From NCBI GenBank assembly GCA_013407085.1, contig JACCGJ010015339.1:1-64000 (forward strand): 64,000 bases of DNA. The letters run 5' to 3'. Below the pieces are notes generated by a model. It saw nothing but the letters and a program-made list of their open reading frames with translations. It had not been told where the DNA came from and did not search any database. Shown here piece by piece: positions 21,451 through 32,839 of this stretch (the first letter of the stretch is position 1; every line of letters starts with the position of its first letter). The translations under genes and the position numbers were made by a program. The DNA is from Atriophallophorus winterbourni (Eukaryota; Platyhelminthes; Trematoda; Plagiorchiida; Microphallidae).

Positions 21451-21883
21451 CATGATCTTTGTCATAGTTCATGGGTTTATGCCATCGTACATGTGTTTGT
21501 GTACGCGATTGATGGCCTTGGTCGTGCAGACCTCATTCAGATGTGGCTTACAACTTTGTACTTTGCATTTTGAACCGATTCCATAATATTTCAGTGAAAG
21601 ATAGATTGATGCCAGTAGTCATTCGGATATGATTTATATTTGAAACCATTCTGATACAGCATTCTGGTGAAACAATATACTTTTGGGCTAATTTGAATGC
21701 TAGTGAAACGAGAGAACATTTTTAAATTCAAACTCAAGAATGCATTGACGATACGTGCTAGAGTAGATCATTGTATTTCAGTCAACTTAGAATCCAGATG
21801 ATAGGCCTATTCGGCATCCTTTGCAAATGTTGCCGATAACGATTAAAGTCTAGCACTAATCAGTGTAAATTTCAATCACAGTT

Positions 21884-22313
21884 ATGTCATTGTGAGATCA
21901 CCTGCCTCTACGATGTCAGCTGCCATCAAATGAGACAGAGACGTACAGCACTCCGTTTTCGTCCCGGACAGCGAGGCCTACTTCAGCGTATGCCGTACTC
22001 ACAGGTTGCAGCTTCTTGTAAATGGGCATCCGCAGCTCGGTTTGACCCGAGGACAGAGTCTTTTTATAGTGTTGCTAGATATTCTTGTGCATTTGTGATG
22101 GCCTTCGGGTCGCATCACGCGGTGATCACGCGGCAAGTAGACTAATCTGATCAGTCGGAATGAAAATCCGAATGTGTTGGCCAATAAGAACGCGTTTCCG
22201 CATGCAATATGCTCTCAATTTTCGCGCCAATTGTGCCTTTGTAAATAAAAGTTAAAACATGCGAAATAGGTTTCGTTCAAAGCGGTTCCTTGACATTTCA
22301 ATCGGTATACAAC
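21884..22313 (+). mobile_element. Probable LTR of an LTR retrotransposon
   Basis: A GC-richer ~430-bp block runs from TGTCATTGTGAG to GGTATACAACA and is followed directly by TGGTGGGG, which resembles a primer-binding-site start. It holds a TATA-like TTTTTATAG near 22062 and AATAAA near 22244, in the order expected of an LTR. No gag or pol frame follows, and no direct repeat was confirmed. So it would be a truncated 5' end or solo LTR. Confidence 0.4.
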
Positions 22314-22819
22314 ATGGTGGGGTTTTCGTAGCAAAACTGCCCGTAACCATGGGTTGAAAGTAGGCGTTTTACGGGCCATCTGTCGAGGTAGGAAACAAAT
22401 CTTTCAAAGGAGTCCTTCAAAAATTTTTTATTTCCTCAGAAATAAGTCTTTTTAGACAAAATAATTTATGGTACAAGATAAAAGAAACATCATGTATCAT
22501 TTACTGACAAAAACTCAAAAATCATTTTTTGAAGAAAATACCATGCCGTTAGACACCTTAAGTTATCGGAAACATTGGCGACCCAGCGATTACTAGTTGC
22601 CTACTAAGGATGTCGTGAATTTAATTCTAGATCGATGAAGATTACTACACACTACAATGTCAAATATTTTAATCTAGACTGAAAACAAAAGCATTTGTTC
22701 ATTGGCGGGATGAAAATTTCCCTTTGATGTAACTGCGAGCTCTGTATCTAGTTATATAATAGCCATTATCAGCGTAAAAGCTGAACGTGACAACGAAACA
22801 GAAATTATTCAAAGTAATT

Positions 22820-23230
22820 CTAGTTTTTTACTTGTCTAAAAAGCAACAAGCTAAACAATAACTGTATGATGATAAAAATGTAATTTAAGTGTATCGAACA
22901 AGATAACGAATTAGATTAAGCAGTAAATAAGTGTTCGGGAGAAAAATCGTCTAATATTGTTTTAAAAGTCATGCAAGCTAGTGAAGTGAGCAACACTGGA
23001 AGGTAAACTGTTCCAAGTAAAACAGATACGGACGGAATAAAAATACCTTCTACAGTTCAGTCTGGAATGGTGTACAACAAGCACATATTCATGAGTCTGA
23101 TAATTTCTCGTTTCGTTTCGCGTGAATAAATCATATAAGGGATGGTTTCAGGAACGGATAATTTTGCAAAGTTGATTAATGAATCCTCTGATACGTCGCA
23201 GATATAATCGCGACTTAATATGCATCCCTT
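22820..23230 (-). pseudogene. CR1 LINE 3' end
   Basis: Minus strand contains the CR1 ORF2 C-terminal motif (FTWNSLPSSV near 22990) and a 3' UTR matching the one at 52620-52720 (CTAAAAAGCAACAAGCT). Only the last ~130 codons are left, with stops. Confidence 0.7.
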
Positions 23231-23329
23231 ACTGTTGGGTGAAAAGAATATCTTAGTCTGTTGACATGAGAGTGTTTGTGTGTATTCTTAATTTAACCAA
23301 ATGGTTGGTTTACGATGCTGTATCTGTCC

Positions 23330-23520
23330 ACAAAACACTTTGTGATTCTGTGTTTAAAAATCGTGGTTCGTTTTACAAAACGTTTGAAAAGTGCTATATA
23401 AGTTAACCACTTTTACACCATTCTAAGGCTTACTGAACCTAATCTTACTGTCAAAAATTCAATGATGGCAAGCAGCCAGAATACGGTTGTGGTGTGTAAC
23501 ACATATCTTTGTACATCATT
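23330..23520 (+). repeat. Composite hairpin plus hammerhead relic
   Basis: TTTGTGATTCTGTG and GGTTCGTTTTAC match the multi-hairpin insertion at 7636. About 100 bp on, AATGATGGCAAGCAGCC then GAATACGGTTGTGGTGTG is a decayed hammerhead of the family. It shows that hairpin block and ribozyme belong to one repeat. Confidence 0.6.
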
Positions 23521-24019
23521 TGATGTTTTTGACTACTCATCAGTAGCAAATACTTCGAAATAATCGCAAGTTTGGTGACACTTAAATACAGCTTCTTCCC
23601 GCTTCACTTTTTCCTCGTAGGCAAATCATCTGTCTGGGAATGAAAAACATGATCAGCAAAGTTTTAGTCATTTGCTTGTTATCTCAGCCAATCGGTCACC
23701 GTCTAGTTAACTTAGATTAAGCTTTCAGAAACTTTCTTCAGACTACCATATTTCAATAGCATTTTGTGCCCTAACCGAGGTGAAGAAAGCAGCAACATTT
23801 GTTACGGTTGCCTGAGCGATAATATCCACATACCCGGCTTTTTATTGGATAGAGTATAGACTGGACTCAACATTTTCTTTCTAAAGAACTTGCTTTTGCT
23901 AAAACTACGGATGTTCTGCATACAAAGTTGACATCGATTTTCTGCATCATTTTTATCAGTGCTTCCAATAGTTGCGAAACAATTTGACGCTATTTTTAAT
24001 AGATTGAGTGATATAAGGA

Positions 24020-24095
24020 CATTGTATTAAAATAAAATAAAAATAATATATAAATAAAATAATAATAAATAAATATAATATAAAATATTTCATTG
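24020..24095 (+). repeat. AAATA-rich low-complexity run
   Basis: Repeated AAATAAAAT/AATAAATA units with no coding content. Confidence 0.9.
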
Positions 24096-24145
24096 CTGTT
24101 TAATATTTTCCACTGTTTCAAGCACATACGGAACGTGATTGTACT

Positions 24146-24194
24146 GCGCATACCTGATGAGTGCAAGCAGCACGAAACCGATCGTAGAATGTGT
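24146..24194 (+). ncRNA. Dispersed hammerhead ribozyme, well preserved
   Basis: Stem I pairs GCGCA-TAC (24146-24153) with GTA-(GAA bulge)-TGTGT (24184-24194). Core CTGATGA is 24154-24160, stem II GTGC/GCAC has loop AAGCA, and GAAA is 24174-24177. Stem III is a minimal ACCGAT, and predicted cleavage is after ATC at 24183. Every invariant core base is present. It is not part of a tandem array. This is the best dispersed copy on the plus strand. Confidence 0.72.
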
Positions 24195-24519
24195 TTGTGT
24201 TTGATGGAAATGAATACGAATGATCATTTTTTATGATCATTCTTATTGCCTTGTTTCCAAATGATGCATCTAAAACGTGCCTCCGAATTGAGAAGTCAAG
24301 AGCAACTTATTCTCAACTCGTTGGCTCAAAGTCGAGATCTTTCTCTTCTCATTTGCAGACATTTTGTTGCCACAAATTGGGTTTGCCTGAGGATGGGCTT
24401 CCTGATTTCAACTCATTATAGAGTAGATACTCTGTAATACCACCATCTCGTAAAGTCATCATATCAGCGATTATCCCGTTCGTCTCAATATATATCTGTC
24501 CCCTGCCATTGAAACATTG

Positions 24520-25335
24520 AGACATGGTTGATTGAAATATGTTTGATAATGACTATGTTCTTTATAATGGGGCCAAATTTGTATTCAATCAAATAGAACC
24601 ATGCTTATTAACGATTCACCTCTAACAATCAAGGGATATCAGACCAAGTTTGATAGTAAGGATGTAAATTGTCCACACTCTAGCTTTACTATAGACTGCT
24701 CAGCGCTATAGTACAAAACAGAAGTGGCGATTTCAATAAAATTCATTGATGTTCAATTGTCCTAACTGTCACACTTGCTCTGACGAAGTTTCTGAGTCAA
24801 CAGGGAAATGACAATCAAATGCTGCTCGAAGAGATTGCCTACAAATTTCTTTTCAAGGAGACAGACATCTTGCGTGTTATATTTTGTTATGATATATGTG
24901 ATTGTGTTAACGTAGAGTTGAATTTCTGAAATTATGCAATCCTTATTCCTAATCTCCACTCTCACTTCCGTTGCAAATAGAAAATGCTCACACACCAGAT
25001 AAATAAAACTTATGATTGATATTTATTCTACTATTAACCTTTAGGGACAAACCTCCTAGCAGGGAAATGCTTGGATCATTTTCTACGATGAACGCAAGAC
25101 AAGCATCACGCAAACACCGAAAAAAATTGTGATGATAGACCGTTCTCAGCACTTTAACTTGATGAAAAGAATCCTCATTTTATACTCGAAATTTGGATCG
25201 ATCTCAACGCTGAAACGTTTTGGTGGAGGTAATCTTTTGATAGTATTTCGAAACGCTAACTACACATTTATATAGACCGAAATGTGAAGAAAAATTGTCT
25301 TGTGCTTCGTCAGACCGCTCAGAACAGGGACCTAC
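24520..25335. repeat. Dispersed ~800-bp repeat of unknown type
   Basis: Matches 44650-45500 in inverted orientation over several blocks (ATTTGTATTCAATC region, TCTGACGAAGTTTCTGAGTC, AACGCTGAAACGTTTTGG, CTTGTGCTTCGTCAGACC). No protein-coding frame is conserved between the copies. The two copies form a large inverted pair 19 kb apart. Confidence 0.6.
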
Positions 25336-25436
25336 TTTGTTGACGAAGGATCATGCTTCCATGCATGTTATCGGATTAAGTCTAAAGTCTAATAGTTATC
25401 AGCAAACAGCTACTACATCAAATTACATCAATAAAC

Positions 25437-26165
25437 TACCAGAGACGCTCTTTTTCGGATGATATTAAAATTTGGACTCGGATGATATCAACTGCGGACT
25501 GTGTACAGCTGTAAATGGATTTGGGAAACGTGTCAAATATGGCGGATAAGAACATCAAACATACGGAAAAGTAAGATGATCCACCTAGGCAAGCACGTTC
25601 CTTGGACAAATCGATCGGGAACTGAAAACTTGATATGCAATTGGTTGAAAAAATATCTTGCATTCTGGATTAGTGGGAACGGAAGATCACGGTTCACGGT
25701 CAGAATACATATGGACAGGCCAACCGATTGGTAAGTATCTTTCGAAAAATATTTGAAAGATTCTCACTGGTAACGTTACCAACGATAACTAACGTCTACA
25801 TTCGCCTACCATGGCGTATGCGATAGAGGTCTGGGCTTCTTGGCTGAGAAAAGATATTGCTCTCTTTCTATACAGTCTATACAGTCTATTCGTGCCGTGC
25901 GGTCGCATTATTTTGAGCTCCTGATAATCAGGATATACTGTTCTTACACTTACACGTACGTGGACATATTATACCTTGTTGGACTCCTCTCGAAGTCAGC
26001 TTTCTGGATATACCACTCTCGTAGCGGTATTCGATAATACGAGCAAATTCGGATTTATCGTGATTTTCCCATATTGGATCTACGCGTGCAACTCTGTTAA
26101 TACGCTTCAAGTCCTCAAAGGGATTAACGTCATCGGAAAGATCTTATTCTTCGCCGTCGACTGGT
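25437..26165 (+). pseudogene. CR1 LINE fragment upstream of the full-length LINE
   Basis: Plus-strand frames read SDDIKIWTRMISTADCVQL (RT palm remnant), then NRLVSIFRKIFERFSLVTLP and later C-terminal pieces, with several stops. It is older than, and in the same orientation as, the intact element that follows. Confidence 0.75.
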
Positions 26166-26300
26166 TATATATTCAACGTCGTGAGAGCAACTACCGAAGC
26201 GCATCGCTGGAATCAATTCTGACTTTGTTCTTATTATTGAGCAACGCTTTTCGTCGCGCTCACCATATTCATCATCGATCGCTCGACGGAACCACTGCCT

Positions 26301-27656
26301 GTGCACACACAACTGAACAGTACTGCACACAACCTTGACCGGATGACCCCGAAAAGGATACAAAGCGCACCGGGATGCATGTGCACGGTTTGCCGAAAGT
26401 CGGTAAGTCCTAAGGCGAGGTCTGTCACGTGTTACGCCTGTTTGTTGAAAGTGCATGCGAAATGTGACAAATCGCTGACTTCGGATTTAGTATCGATTAT
26501 TAATGGAGATGACTATCCTGGTGTCTGTTATGTTTGTCTGCTTTGCAAGGCCAAATCAACACCGTCAGCCTCGGCGGCGAAAACCCCTGAATATGATATT
26601 GAGACCCGTCTAAATGGAATGGAATCCAGTTTAAAAAAACTGAATGAACTGATAATAAAAGTCATAAAGGCACCGTCGTTACCCGACTTAGAGGTTCCTG
26701 CCGAAGAGCCGGTAGATAATACATCATACTCGAGCAGGCCAACATTTGCCCAGATAACCGCGCATATGGCGACTAAAACGGGGAAGCGTTCGTTGGGATC
26801 AGTGACTCCTCGACATAACGGAACCGAGAAAGGACTCAAAAAATCCACTACTAAAATGACTGAGTCAAATTATAAAATAAAGTCCGCGGGTGTAAACCTA
26901 AGCGTTATATGTACAAACGTGACCGAGTCGCAGGAAACGCTGTTTGAAGCTAAGCAAAAACATGACTTAGCTGAGTGGTTTAAAGTCTGCAGTCAGATGA
27001 GATTGGCCGCGGTTACACCCTCATCAATAGTTCGATTAAATCGCCACCTGAATTCTCCTCATACGGATGATCCTCGCCTTTTAAGAATAACGCTGCAATC
27101 TGCGGAGGACGTGGAAAACGTACTCTTAAATGCTTACATTCTTAGAGGTGTTCCAGAGACTAAATGTCGTATCCATGCAGACCTACCATGGTGGGAGCGA
27201 AAGTCGTCGCAGAAATCTCGTGAAGAACGTAATCCAAGAAGTATTGTAATTCTTGGTGTTCCAGAAGATGCTGCTGACGTACCTTCTCAAGAAAAGTCTG
27301 AGCACGACCACAAACAGTGGAAATATCTAGCCGAAACAATTGGTATTAAAAATACCGTACTTGTGGATGCTTTTAGGATACCGCGATCTGCCAACTATAA
27401 AGGGCAAGGTCCTAGCCCTTTAAAGCTAACCTTCTTCACAACCGAAATGACTGATACTATCAAAAGTGAATGGAAAGCTAATAGAAAAAACCTACCCCCA
27501 AACGTAAAGTTAAGCTTGCCCAGGATCAAAACCGAAATTCAGCAAACGGATAGTACTGATCAACCTACGCCAAGTGTCACAGTTCAATTGGAACCTCATG
27601 CGCCACTTCAAAAAAACGTGAGCATTCCGACTCTGACAGAGTCGGACCCCCAATAA
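26301..27656 (+). CDS. CR1-like LINE ORF1 protein (PHD-type zinc finger)
   Basis: 451 codons, possibly starting at the second ATG (26343). Residues 28-82 form a PHD-like C4HC3 finger: C28-x2-C31, C44-x2-C47, H52-x2-C55, C76-x2-C79. A short charged helix (about 98-121) follows. The second half resembles the ORF1 domain found in all CR1 fragments here (for example SIVRLNRHL, DDPRLLRITL, FRIPRSANYKGQG). ORF1 proteins bind element RNA in ribonucleoprotein particles; the PHD finger is a known CR1-group trait. The frame is intact. Confidence 0.9.
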   Translation: MHTQLNSTAHNLDRMTPKRIQSAPGCMCTVCRKSVSPKARSVTCYACLLKVHAKCDKSLTSDLVSIINGDDYPGVCYVCLLCKAKSTPSASAAKTPEYDIETRLNGMESSLKKLNELIIKVIKAPSLPDLEVPAEEPVDNTSYSSRPTFAQITAHMATKTGKRSLGSVTPRHNGTEKGLKKSTTKMTESNYKIKSAGVNLSVICTNVTESQETLFEAKQKHDLAEWFKVCSQMRLAAVTPSSIVRLNRHLNSPHTDDPRLLRITLQSAEDVENVLLNAYILRGVPETKCRIHADLPWWERKSSQKSREERNPRSIVILGVPEDAADVPSQEKSEHDHKQWKYLAETIGIKNTVLVDAFRIPRSANYKGQGPSPLKLTFFTTEMTDTIKSEWKANRKNLPPNVKLSLPRIKTEIQQTDSTDQPTPSVTVQLEPHAPLQKNVSIPTLTESDPQ

Positions 27657-27667
27657 CCTCTCGTGAT

Positions 27668-30568
27668 ATGAACACTACAAACTTTATTGATTGTTTATAT
27701 ACAAACACACAAAGTCTCTCTAGCAAACTGCTAAACCAAACAGCTTACACCCCGTCATTACTCATAAAAAACACAATTAAGTGCATCTATACGAACGCAA
27801 ACAGCCTGATCAATAAGCTGCACGAACTCTCCGAGATTTGTGATGAAACGAACCCAGACATAGTTGCCATAACAGAAACGTGGTTCACTACCTCGTTTTC
27901 TGATCTAGAACTCTCTTTACCAAGCATGACTTTATTTCGACGTGACCGTTTGAGTGATGGCGGAGGAGCAGCACTCTACTGCAAACAATCATTTATTTGC
28001 AGAGTTATGAATGACCAAAATCTGGATATACCCGACACGCTTTGGTGTTCTATAACTCTTACTTCTGGTGACCAGTGCGTTATTGGAGTGATTTACCGTT
28101 CTCCAACCGCGAACCTCGACCTGAACAATAAACTGATTACTGCTTTGCAATATGTAACAACGCGATATAACACTCAAATTTTGATAATGGGAGACTTCAA
28201 CCTTCCTCAGCTATATAACCGTGATGATCATCCACCAGAGACATTTGAACACGAACTTCGAGCAGTCTTGGATTACACACCCCTCTATAACCACGTTAAA
28301 GGATTTACTCGTATGAGGGGAGCTGACAGGCCGTCTACCTTGGACTTGATACTTACATCTGATCCTACCGCTGTAGAAACTATCATCTATAAACCGCCGA
28401 TCGGACGGAGCGACCACGTTGTCCTAGAATTCTACTACGTTTGTAGTGCTAGGCGCAAATTTGACGGAATGAAATGCTTCAGAAAGGTAAACTACCGTAC
28501 CCTTTGTGCAGAGCTTCAAAGCATTAGTCTCATACAGTTGGATTATTCCGATTCAGACAGTCATTGGCGCTCTCTCCTACAACACCTGAAACTTATATTA
28601 GAGAAACATTCAAACCTCGTCCCGAAGAAAAATCCTCGACGTAACAAATTTAAGCTACGTAGCAGGACCAAAAAGTGGATGAAACAAAGGGCAGTAGCGT
28701 GGGAGTTTCACAAGGCTACCAACACAGCTGATTCTTGGGCACAATTTACACGACTGAGAAACAAAGTTATCAGCTTAATTCGAGATGATAAACAAGAGTT
28801 CCAATCGCAATTGATTACTCAGATGCACCAGAATCCGAAGCTCTTGTATAGACTTGTAAACGATAGAACAAATATTAAACCAGGAGTCTTTGCCCTGAAA
28901 ACTTCGTCCGGCTTCACAGAATCCGTTGAACAAACCGCTGATTTGTTAGCAGACTTTTATGCTGGAGTATTTGCACCGAAATCCGCAGAGCACGAACAGG
29001 AACCAAGCATTCGATATGATCGTCCCACTCTGAGTGAAATAATAATTACTCCGATGGTGGTTGCGCAGCACTTAAGAAAGTTAAACGCAAAGAAATCTCC
29101 GGGACCAGACGAAATTTCACCGAAGCTCCTCAAAAGCTGTCATGCGCAGCTCTCGGGACCTTTATCTCGTCTGTTTAGCGAATTGCTTCAAGTCGGAATG
29201 GTACCAATTGATTGGAAGCTGGGAATAATTACACCAATTTACAAAAGTGGATGCCGTTCTGAAGTAAAAAATTACAGGCCTGTGACATTGCTGTCTTCGG
29301 TTTCGAAGGTTTTTGAGCGCATAATCACTGCAGAAGTAGTGCGCCACCTGGAATCGAACGGACTCTTGACAATTGCCCAGCACGGATTTCGCAGAAACCG
29401 CTCTTGTCTAACTAATTTGCTGACATGTTTGGACGACTGGACTAGTGTAGTGGACGCCGGAGGCAGTATTCATGCATGCTACTTAGACATTTCTAAAGCT
29501 TTTGACAGAGTTGATCACAACTTACTGCTGAACAAGCTAAAGAAACACGGTATTGCTGGAGGACTGTATGACTTGCTGCGAGACTATCTCAGCAAAAGAC
29601 ATATACGGGTTCGAGTTGACGGTATACTATCGAAGGAAATCGACGTCACTAGCGGTGTTCCACAGGGATCCGTGCTCGGACCGATACTGTTTCTGATCTA
29701 TATGAATGACCTGCCAACACCACGCGGCAGTAAGATGGTTCTGTTCGCAGATGACATAAAAATATGGAAAAAAATCAGCACTGCCGAGGATTGCAGTGTG
29801 CTTCAAAGTGACTTGGATGCTGTGCAAATGTGGTTATCTGAAAATAACCTACCGCTAAACATGCAGAAGTCTCAAATCATGCACATTGGTCGTGTGCTAA
29901 GCTTTTCTCATTCATACAAGCTTGGCAACAATATCCTGGAGTACACCAAACAAGAAAAAGACCTGGGTGTCTGGATTTGCGGTAGCCTGAAAAATGGTCT
30001 ACAATGCGAAGCCGTTTACAAACGCGCGTCTCGGATGCTCGGTGTGTTAAGGCGGATATTCGGACGTTTTTCCCAGAGATGTTTTTCTCTGATGATGAAC
30101 ACGTACATACACCCGCTTACTGATTACGCTTCACAAGCCTGGACTCCATGGCTTCAAAAAGACATTTCACTATTGGATCGCATACACCACAGAGCCTCAA
30201 AGTTGGTCATTGGGCTCGAAAACCTACCATTCGCTGACCGGCTAAGTAAACTGAAGCTGACGACGTTTGCACAAAGGAGACTGCGAGCCGACCTCCTCCT
30301 CACATTCAAAATCCTTAACAGTGTTTCCCACCCTTTGGATATACTATTTCACCGACGAACATCCAGCAACAACCGCGGTCACAACTGCAAGTTGGAAATA
30401 CCCCACTCCAATCAGAACTGTCGCAGGTATTTTTATTCTGTGCGTATTTGTTTCGCTTGGAATTCCCTGCCAGCCGATTTGGTAAGCTCAAACACTTTTT
30501 CTATATTTAAATTAAAACTAGACGATTTCCTGAGAGCCAATCCAAATTATGCCCCGAACTATTTATAA
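27668..30568 (+). CDS. CR1-like LINE ORF2: endonuclease-reverse transcriptase
   Basis: 966 codons. Endonuclease (about 38-255): AITETW near 66, MGDFN near 174, LDLILTS near 224 and SDH near 247, the usual acid and His active-site residues. Reverse transcriptase (about 450-760): KSPGPDE near 475, DISKAFDRVDH near 607, [10 protein letters not shown] near 663, and FADD near 692 with the catalytic aspartates. It nicks chromosomal DNA and copies its own RNA at the nick. Length is normal for CR1 and nothing is missing. Odd point: residues 10-21 (LYTNTQSLSSKL) look like a duplicate of 39-50 (IYTNANSLINKL). Confidence 0.93.
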   Translation: MNTTNFIDCLYTNTQSLSSKLLNQTAYTPSLLIKNTIKCIYTNANSLINKLHELSEICDETNPDIVAITETWFTTSFSDLELSLPSMTLFRRDRLSDGGGAALYCKQSFICRVMNDQNLDIPDTLWCSITLTSGDQCVIGVIYRSPTANLDLNNKLITALQYVTTRYNTQILIMGDFNLPQLYNRDDHPPETFEHELRAVLDYTPLYNHVKGFTRMRGADRPSTLDLILTSDPTAVETIIYKPPIGRSDHVVLEFYYVCSARRKFDGMKCFRKVNYRTLCAELQSISLIQLDYSDSDSHWRSLLQHLKLILEKHSNLVPKKNPRRNKFKLRSRTKKWMKQRAVAWEFHKATNTADSWAQFTRLRNKVISLIRDDKQEFQSQLITQMHQNPKLLYRLVNDRTNIKPGVFALKTSSGFTESVEQTADLLADFYAGVFAPKSAEHEQEPSIRYDRPTLSEIIITPMVVAQHLRKLNAKKSPGPDEISPKLLKSCHAQLSGPLSRLFSELLQVGMVPIDWKLGIITPIYKSGCRSEVKNYRPVTLLSSVSKVFERIITAEVVRHLESNGLLTIAQHGFRRNRSCLTNLLTCLDDWTSVVDAGGSIHACYLDISKAFDRVDHNLLLNKLKKHGIAGGLYDLLRDYLSKRHIRVRVDGILSKEIDVTSGVPQGSVLGPILFLIYMNDLPTPRGSKMVLFADDIKIWKKISTAEDCSVLQSDLDAVQMWLSENNLPLNMQKSQIMHIGRVLSFSHSYKLGNNILEYTKQEKDLGVWICGSLKNGLQCEAVYKRASRMLGVLRRIFGRFSQRCFSLMMNTYIHPLTDYASQAWTPWLQKDISLLDRIHHRASKLVIGLENLPFADRLSKLKLTTFAQRRLRADLLLTFKILNSVSHPLDILFHRRTSSNNRGHNCKLEIPHSNQNCRRYFYSVRICFAWNSLPADLVSSNTFSIFKLKLDDFLRANPNYAPNYL

Positions 30569-30949
30569 TCTATCGTTACCAGAATTATTTTGATTTTGAC
30601 ATTTTTCTACACACATATACACTTGTACCTATAGTTCAACTGCATGGTTATTGTAAAGTAATTGCTTTTTCAACCATAAAATCTTGAATCTTGAATCTTG
30701 AATCTTGATAAAATATATCACAGATCCACAAAGTGAGCGATGCATTTCCGCAATTGTCTGCACACCAGAAGATTGCGACTCCTTGGTCTATAGGACTTTA
30801 CCGAAAGGAAAAATAGCGCGTGATATTCTTCTTATCTGCCAAATTGTCTCTACCTAATGACATCCATTAAATCACCTGATTAAAGGGTTGTGGTGTGAAA
30901 TAAAGAAGAAGTTCCCAAATTGTTCTTCAGTGCCACTTTTTGCGAGCAT

Positions 30950-32110
30950 GCCATTTTTCTTTTGAATTACCTACTTCAGAATGTGCTGAACCCTTCTTGC
31001 CTGGCGATATTTCAAGCGATATTAGAGTATTATATGCAAACAAACATCGTTCGTCAACTAGAAAAAATAATAGCAGGTGACAGTTTTACAGGACGATATT
31101 ATGTGGCGTCAGATCGGGAGCTTTCTTTGAAGATAGGTCTAATCACGCCAGAATTAAATATTTTGGCAATATTCACTTAAAAATTGAATAGTTAAACAGT
31201 ATAAAAAACGGTTCACAAAGCTGTCGATGTCAGAAACTGTTCAAATACGGTGTGGTGCAATCCACACCTGGGTAGTTGTTTACATTCAGTGTGAGCAATT
31301 GACCTGTATATTCTCACTTTAGGGACACTGCCCAAATTTCTTTCGTTTTCAGATGTCGCACGATTTCTGCGGTTAATATTTAATTAAAATCGTTTGATAA
31401 CGAAAACAGCAATGTCACCGGCCTGTAATTTTCAACTTGAGAACAGAATCCACTTTTCTAAATGGATATTATTTGTCCCAGTTTCCAGTCTTTCAATACC
31501 ACACCCGATTGGAGCAAATTATCAAACATGCAGGATAGAGGTTCATATAGCTACACGTAACAGGTTATGAGCAGATTTGGAGTTATCTCGTCTGGCCCAG
31601 GAGATTTTCTTCGTTTAATTTTCGTAAGTGCTGCGCTACAACCATCGCAGTAATCAATACTTCACGCAAGGTCGATCAGTCAAGTCGCATGATCGGTTCC
31701 TCGTTAGGCTCCGTGGATTTCGGCGCAAAACATCCGGCTTAAAATTCTGCTAACAGGTCAGCGGTCTGATTAATGGATTCTGTTAAGCCGAACGAAGTTC
31801 TGAGTGGAAACGTTTCTAACCGAGAAACATAAAGCGGCTATACAATCGGGAACATTTGATGCATAATCCCTCTGTATTTCTAAATAAGGCGTTTAAAAAC
31901 CAAAGTAAGGTTACTACTTATAAGTCGTTGTGCAATTTTTCTAATGTTTGACTTGTATACCCTAACTGGGTTCCTCGCGCACATGGTGACATTGTTCAAT
32001 CCGATGTGCATGCACCTACCATTGAGTGAGGATAAACCAAGGGGCTTGAGTTAATTATCATTATTCACATGCATTTCGGTCACACAAATCAAGACCGAGT
32101 TCATGAAGCT
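30950..32110 (-). pseudogene. CR1 LINE fragment (minus), decayed
   Basis: Minus strand shows KIKRRKSPGPDEIT near 31590 and the strand downstream of it (TCAGATCGGGAGC...GATAGGT near 31110, matching 16790). Near 32090 comes a relic of the endonuclease ITETW region. Stops, frameshifts and an internal deletion make it inactive. Confidence 0.7.
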
Positions 32111-32149
32111 TGCTCTCTTTATGTATGAAATTTTGATCATGTTCCTCGT

Positions 32150-32835
32150 GGCTCGAAATTATGGAGAAATTTTAAAATGGATCTTTTGGTCCACAAAGTC
32201 TCTAAAGTGTGAAAGACGTGGGGTTTTTTAATTAAAGTTTCAGTTAATTTTGCCGTTCCATTCATTTGAATCTGGGCGTGGATGAACTTGCCATGTGCTA
32301 AAGTTGTACAGATTCTCATGGCATTCTTCGACCTCAAATTCACTGGCACTAAGCAACCAGGTCGTTTATATGAGGTTAACTCTATTGTTGTATTGTTATA
32401 CTATGGGGTCGCTAAATGTGGAACTTAAGGACAATTTATTCAACCTCACGTTTTTAACTCGAGGAATAAAATATCCTAAATTTACAAATTTAAAAAGTGA
32501 CATTGAAAGAGGAAAAATCACCAAGTCTCCATTGACTATGAGCTAATTTCAATCAAAGAAATTAATATTATGTTGCCCAACCCGAATAGTCATTTTCAAC
32601 CTTACGATAAGGAAATCGGCCGGTGTTAATGAGAGCTTTGCTCGAATTTCAAAAACGTTTGCAACCGAAGGGATTATTCTTTTCGGGTGGCCGTCCTCAA
32701 GCTTAATCTCAAACAGCGATTTTCACATGAAACATTTGAAGAAACTTTCACTTGTTGAAATCGCAGCTTAATAAATCTGATTCATGGATATTGATATTAT
32801 CTAGCTAAACGATAAAGCATCACTTAGCTTCAGTC
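32150..32835. other. No recognisable gene
   Basis: Only short frames without family motifs were seen. A GGACTTGGTGATTTTTCC-like block near 32515 has no partner that I noticed. Confidence 0.45.
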
Positions 32836-32839
32836 TTCT

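Larger units (their letters stand above)
26170..30709 (+). mobile_element. Full-length CR1-like LINE retrotransposon
   Basis: Contains a short 5' UTR, ORF1, an 11-bp gap, ORF2, a ~110-bp 3' UTR and a 3' tail of 7-bp repeats (TTGAATC three times, 30681-30708), the kind of tail used by CR1-clade elements. Both ORFs are open with all visible catalytic residues, unlike every other LINE copy here. The 5' limit is estimated from where the upstream older CR1 fragment stops. No target duplication was found, which is common in CR1. Confidence 0.88.
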
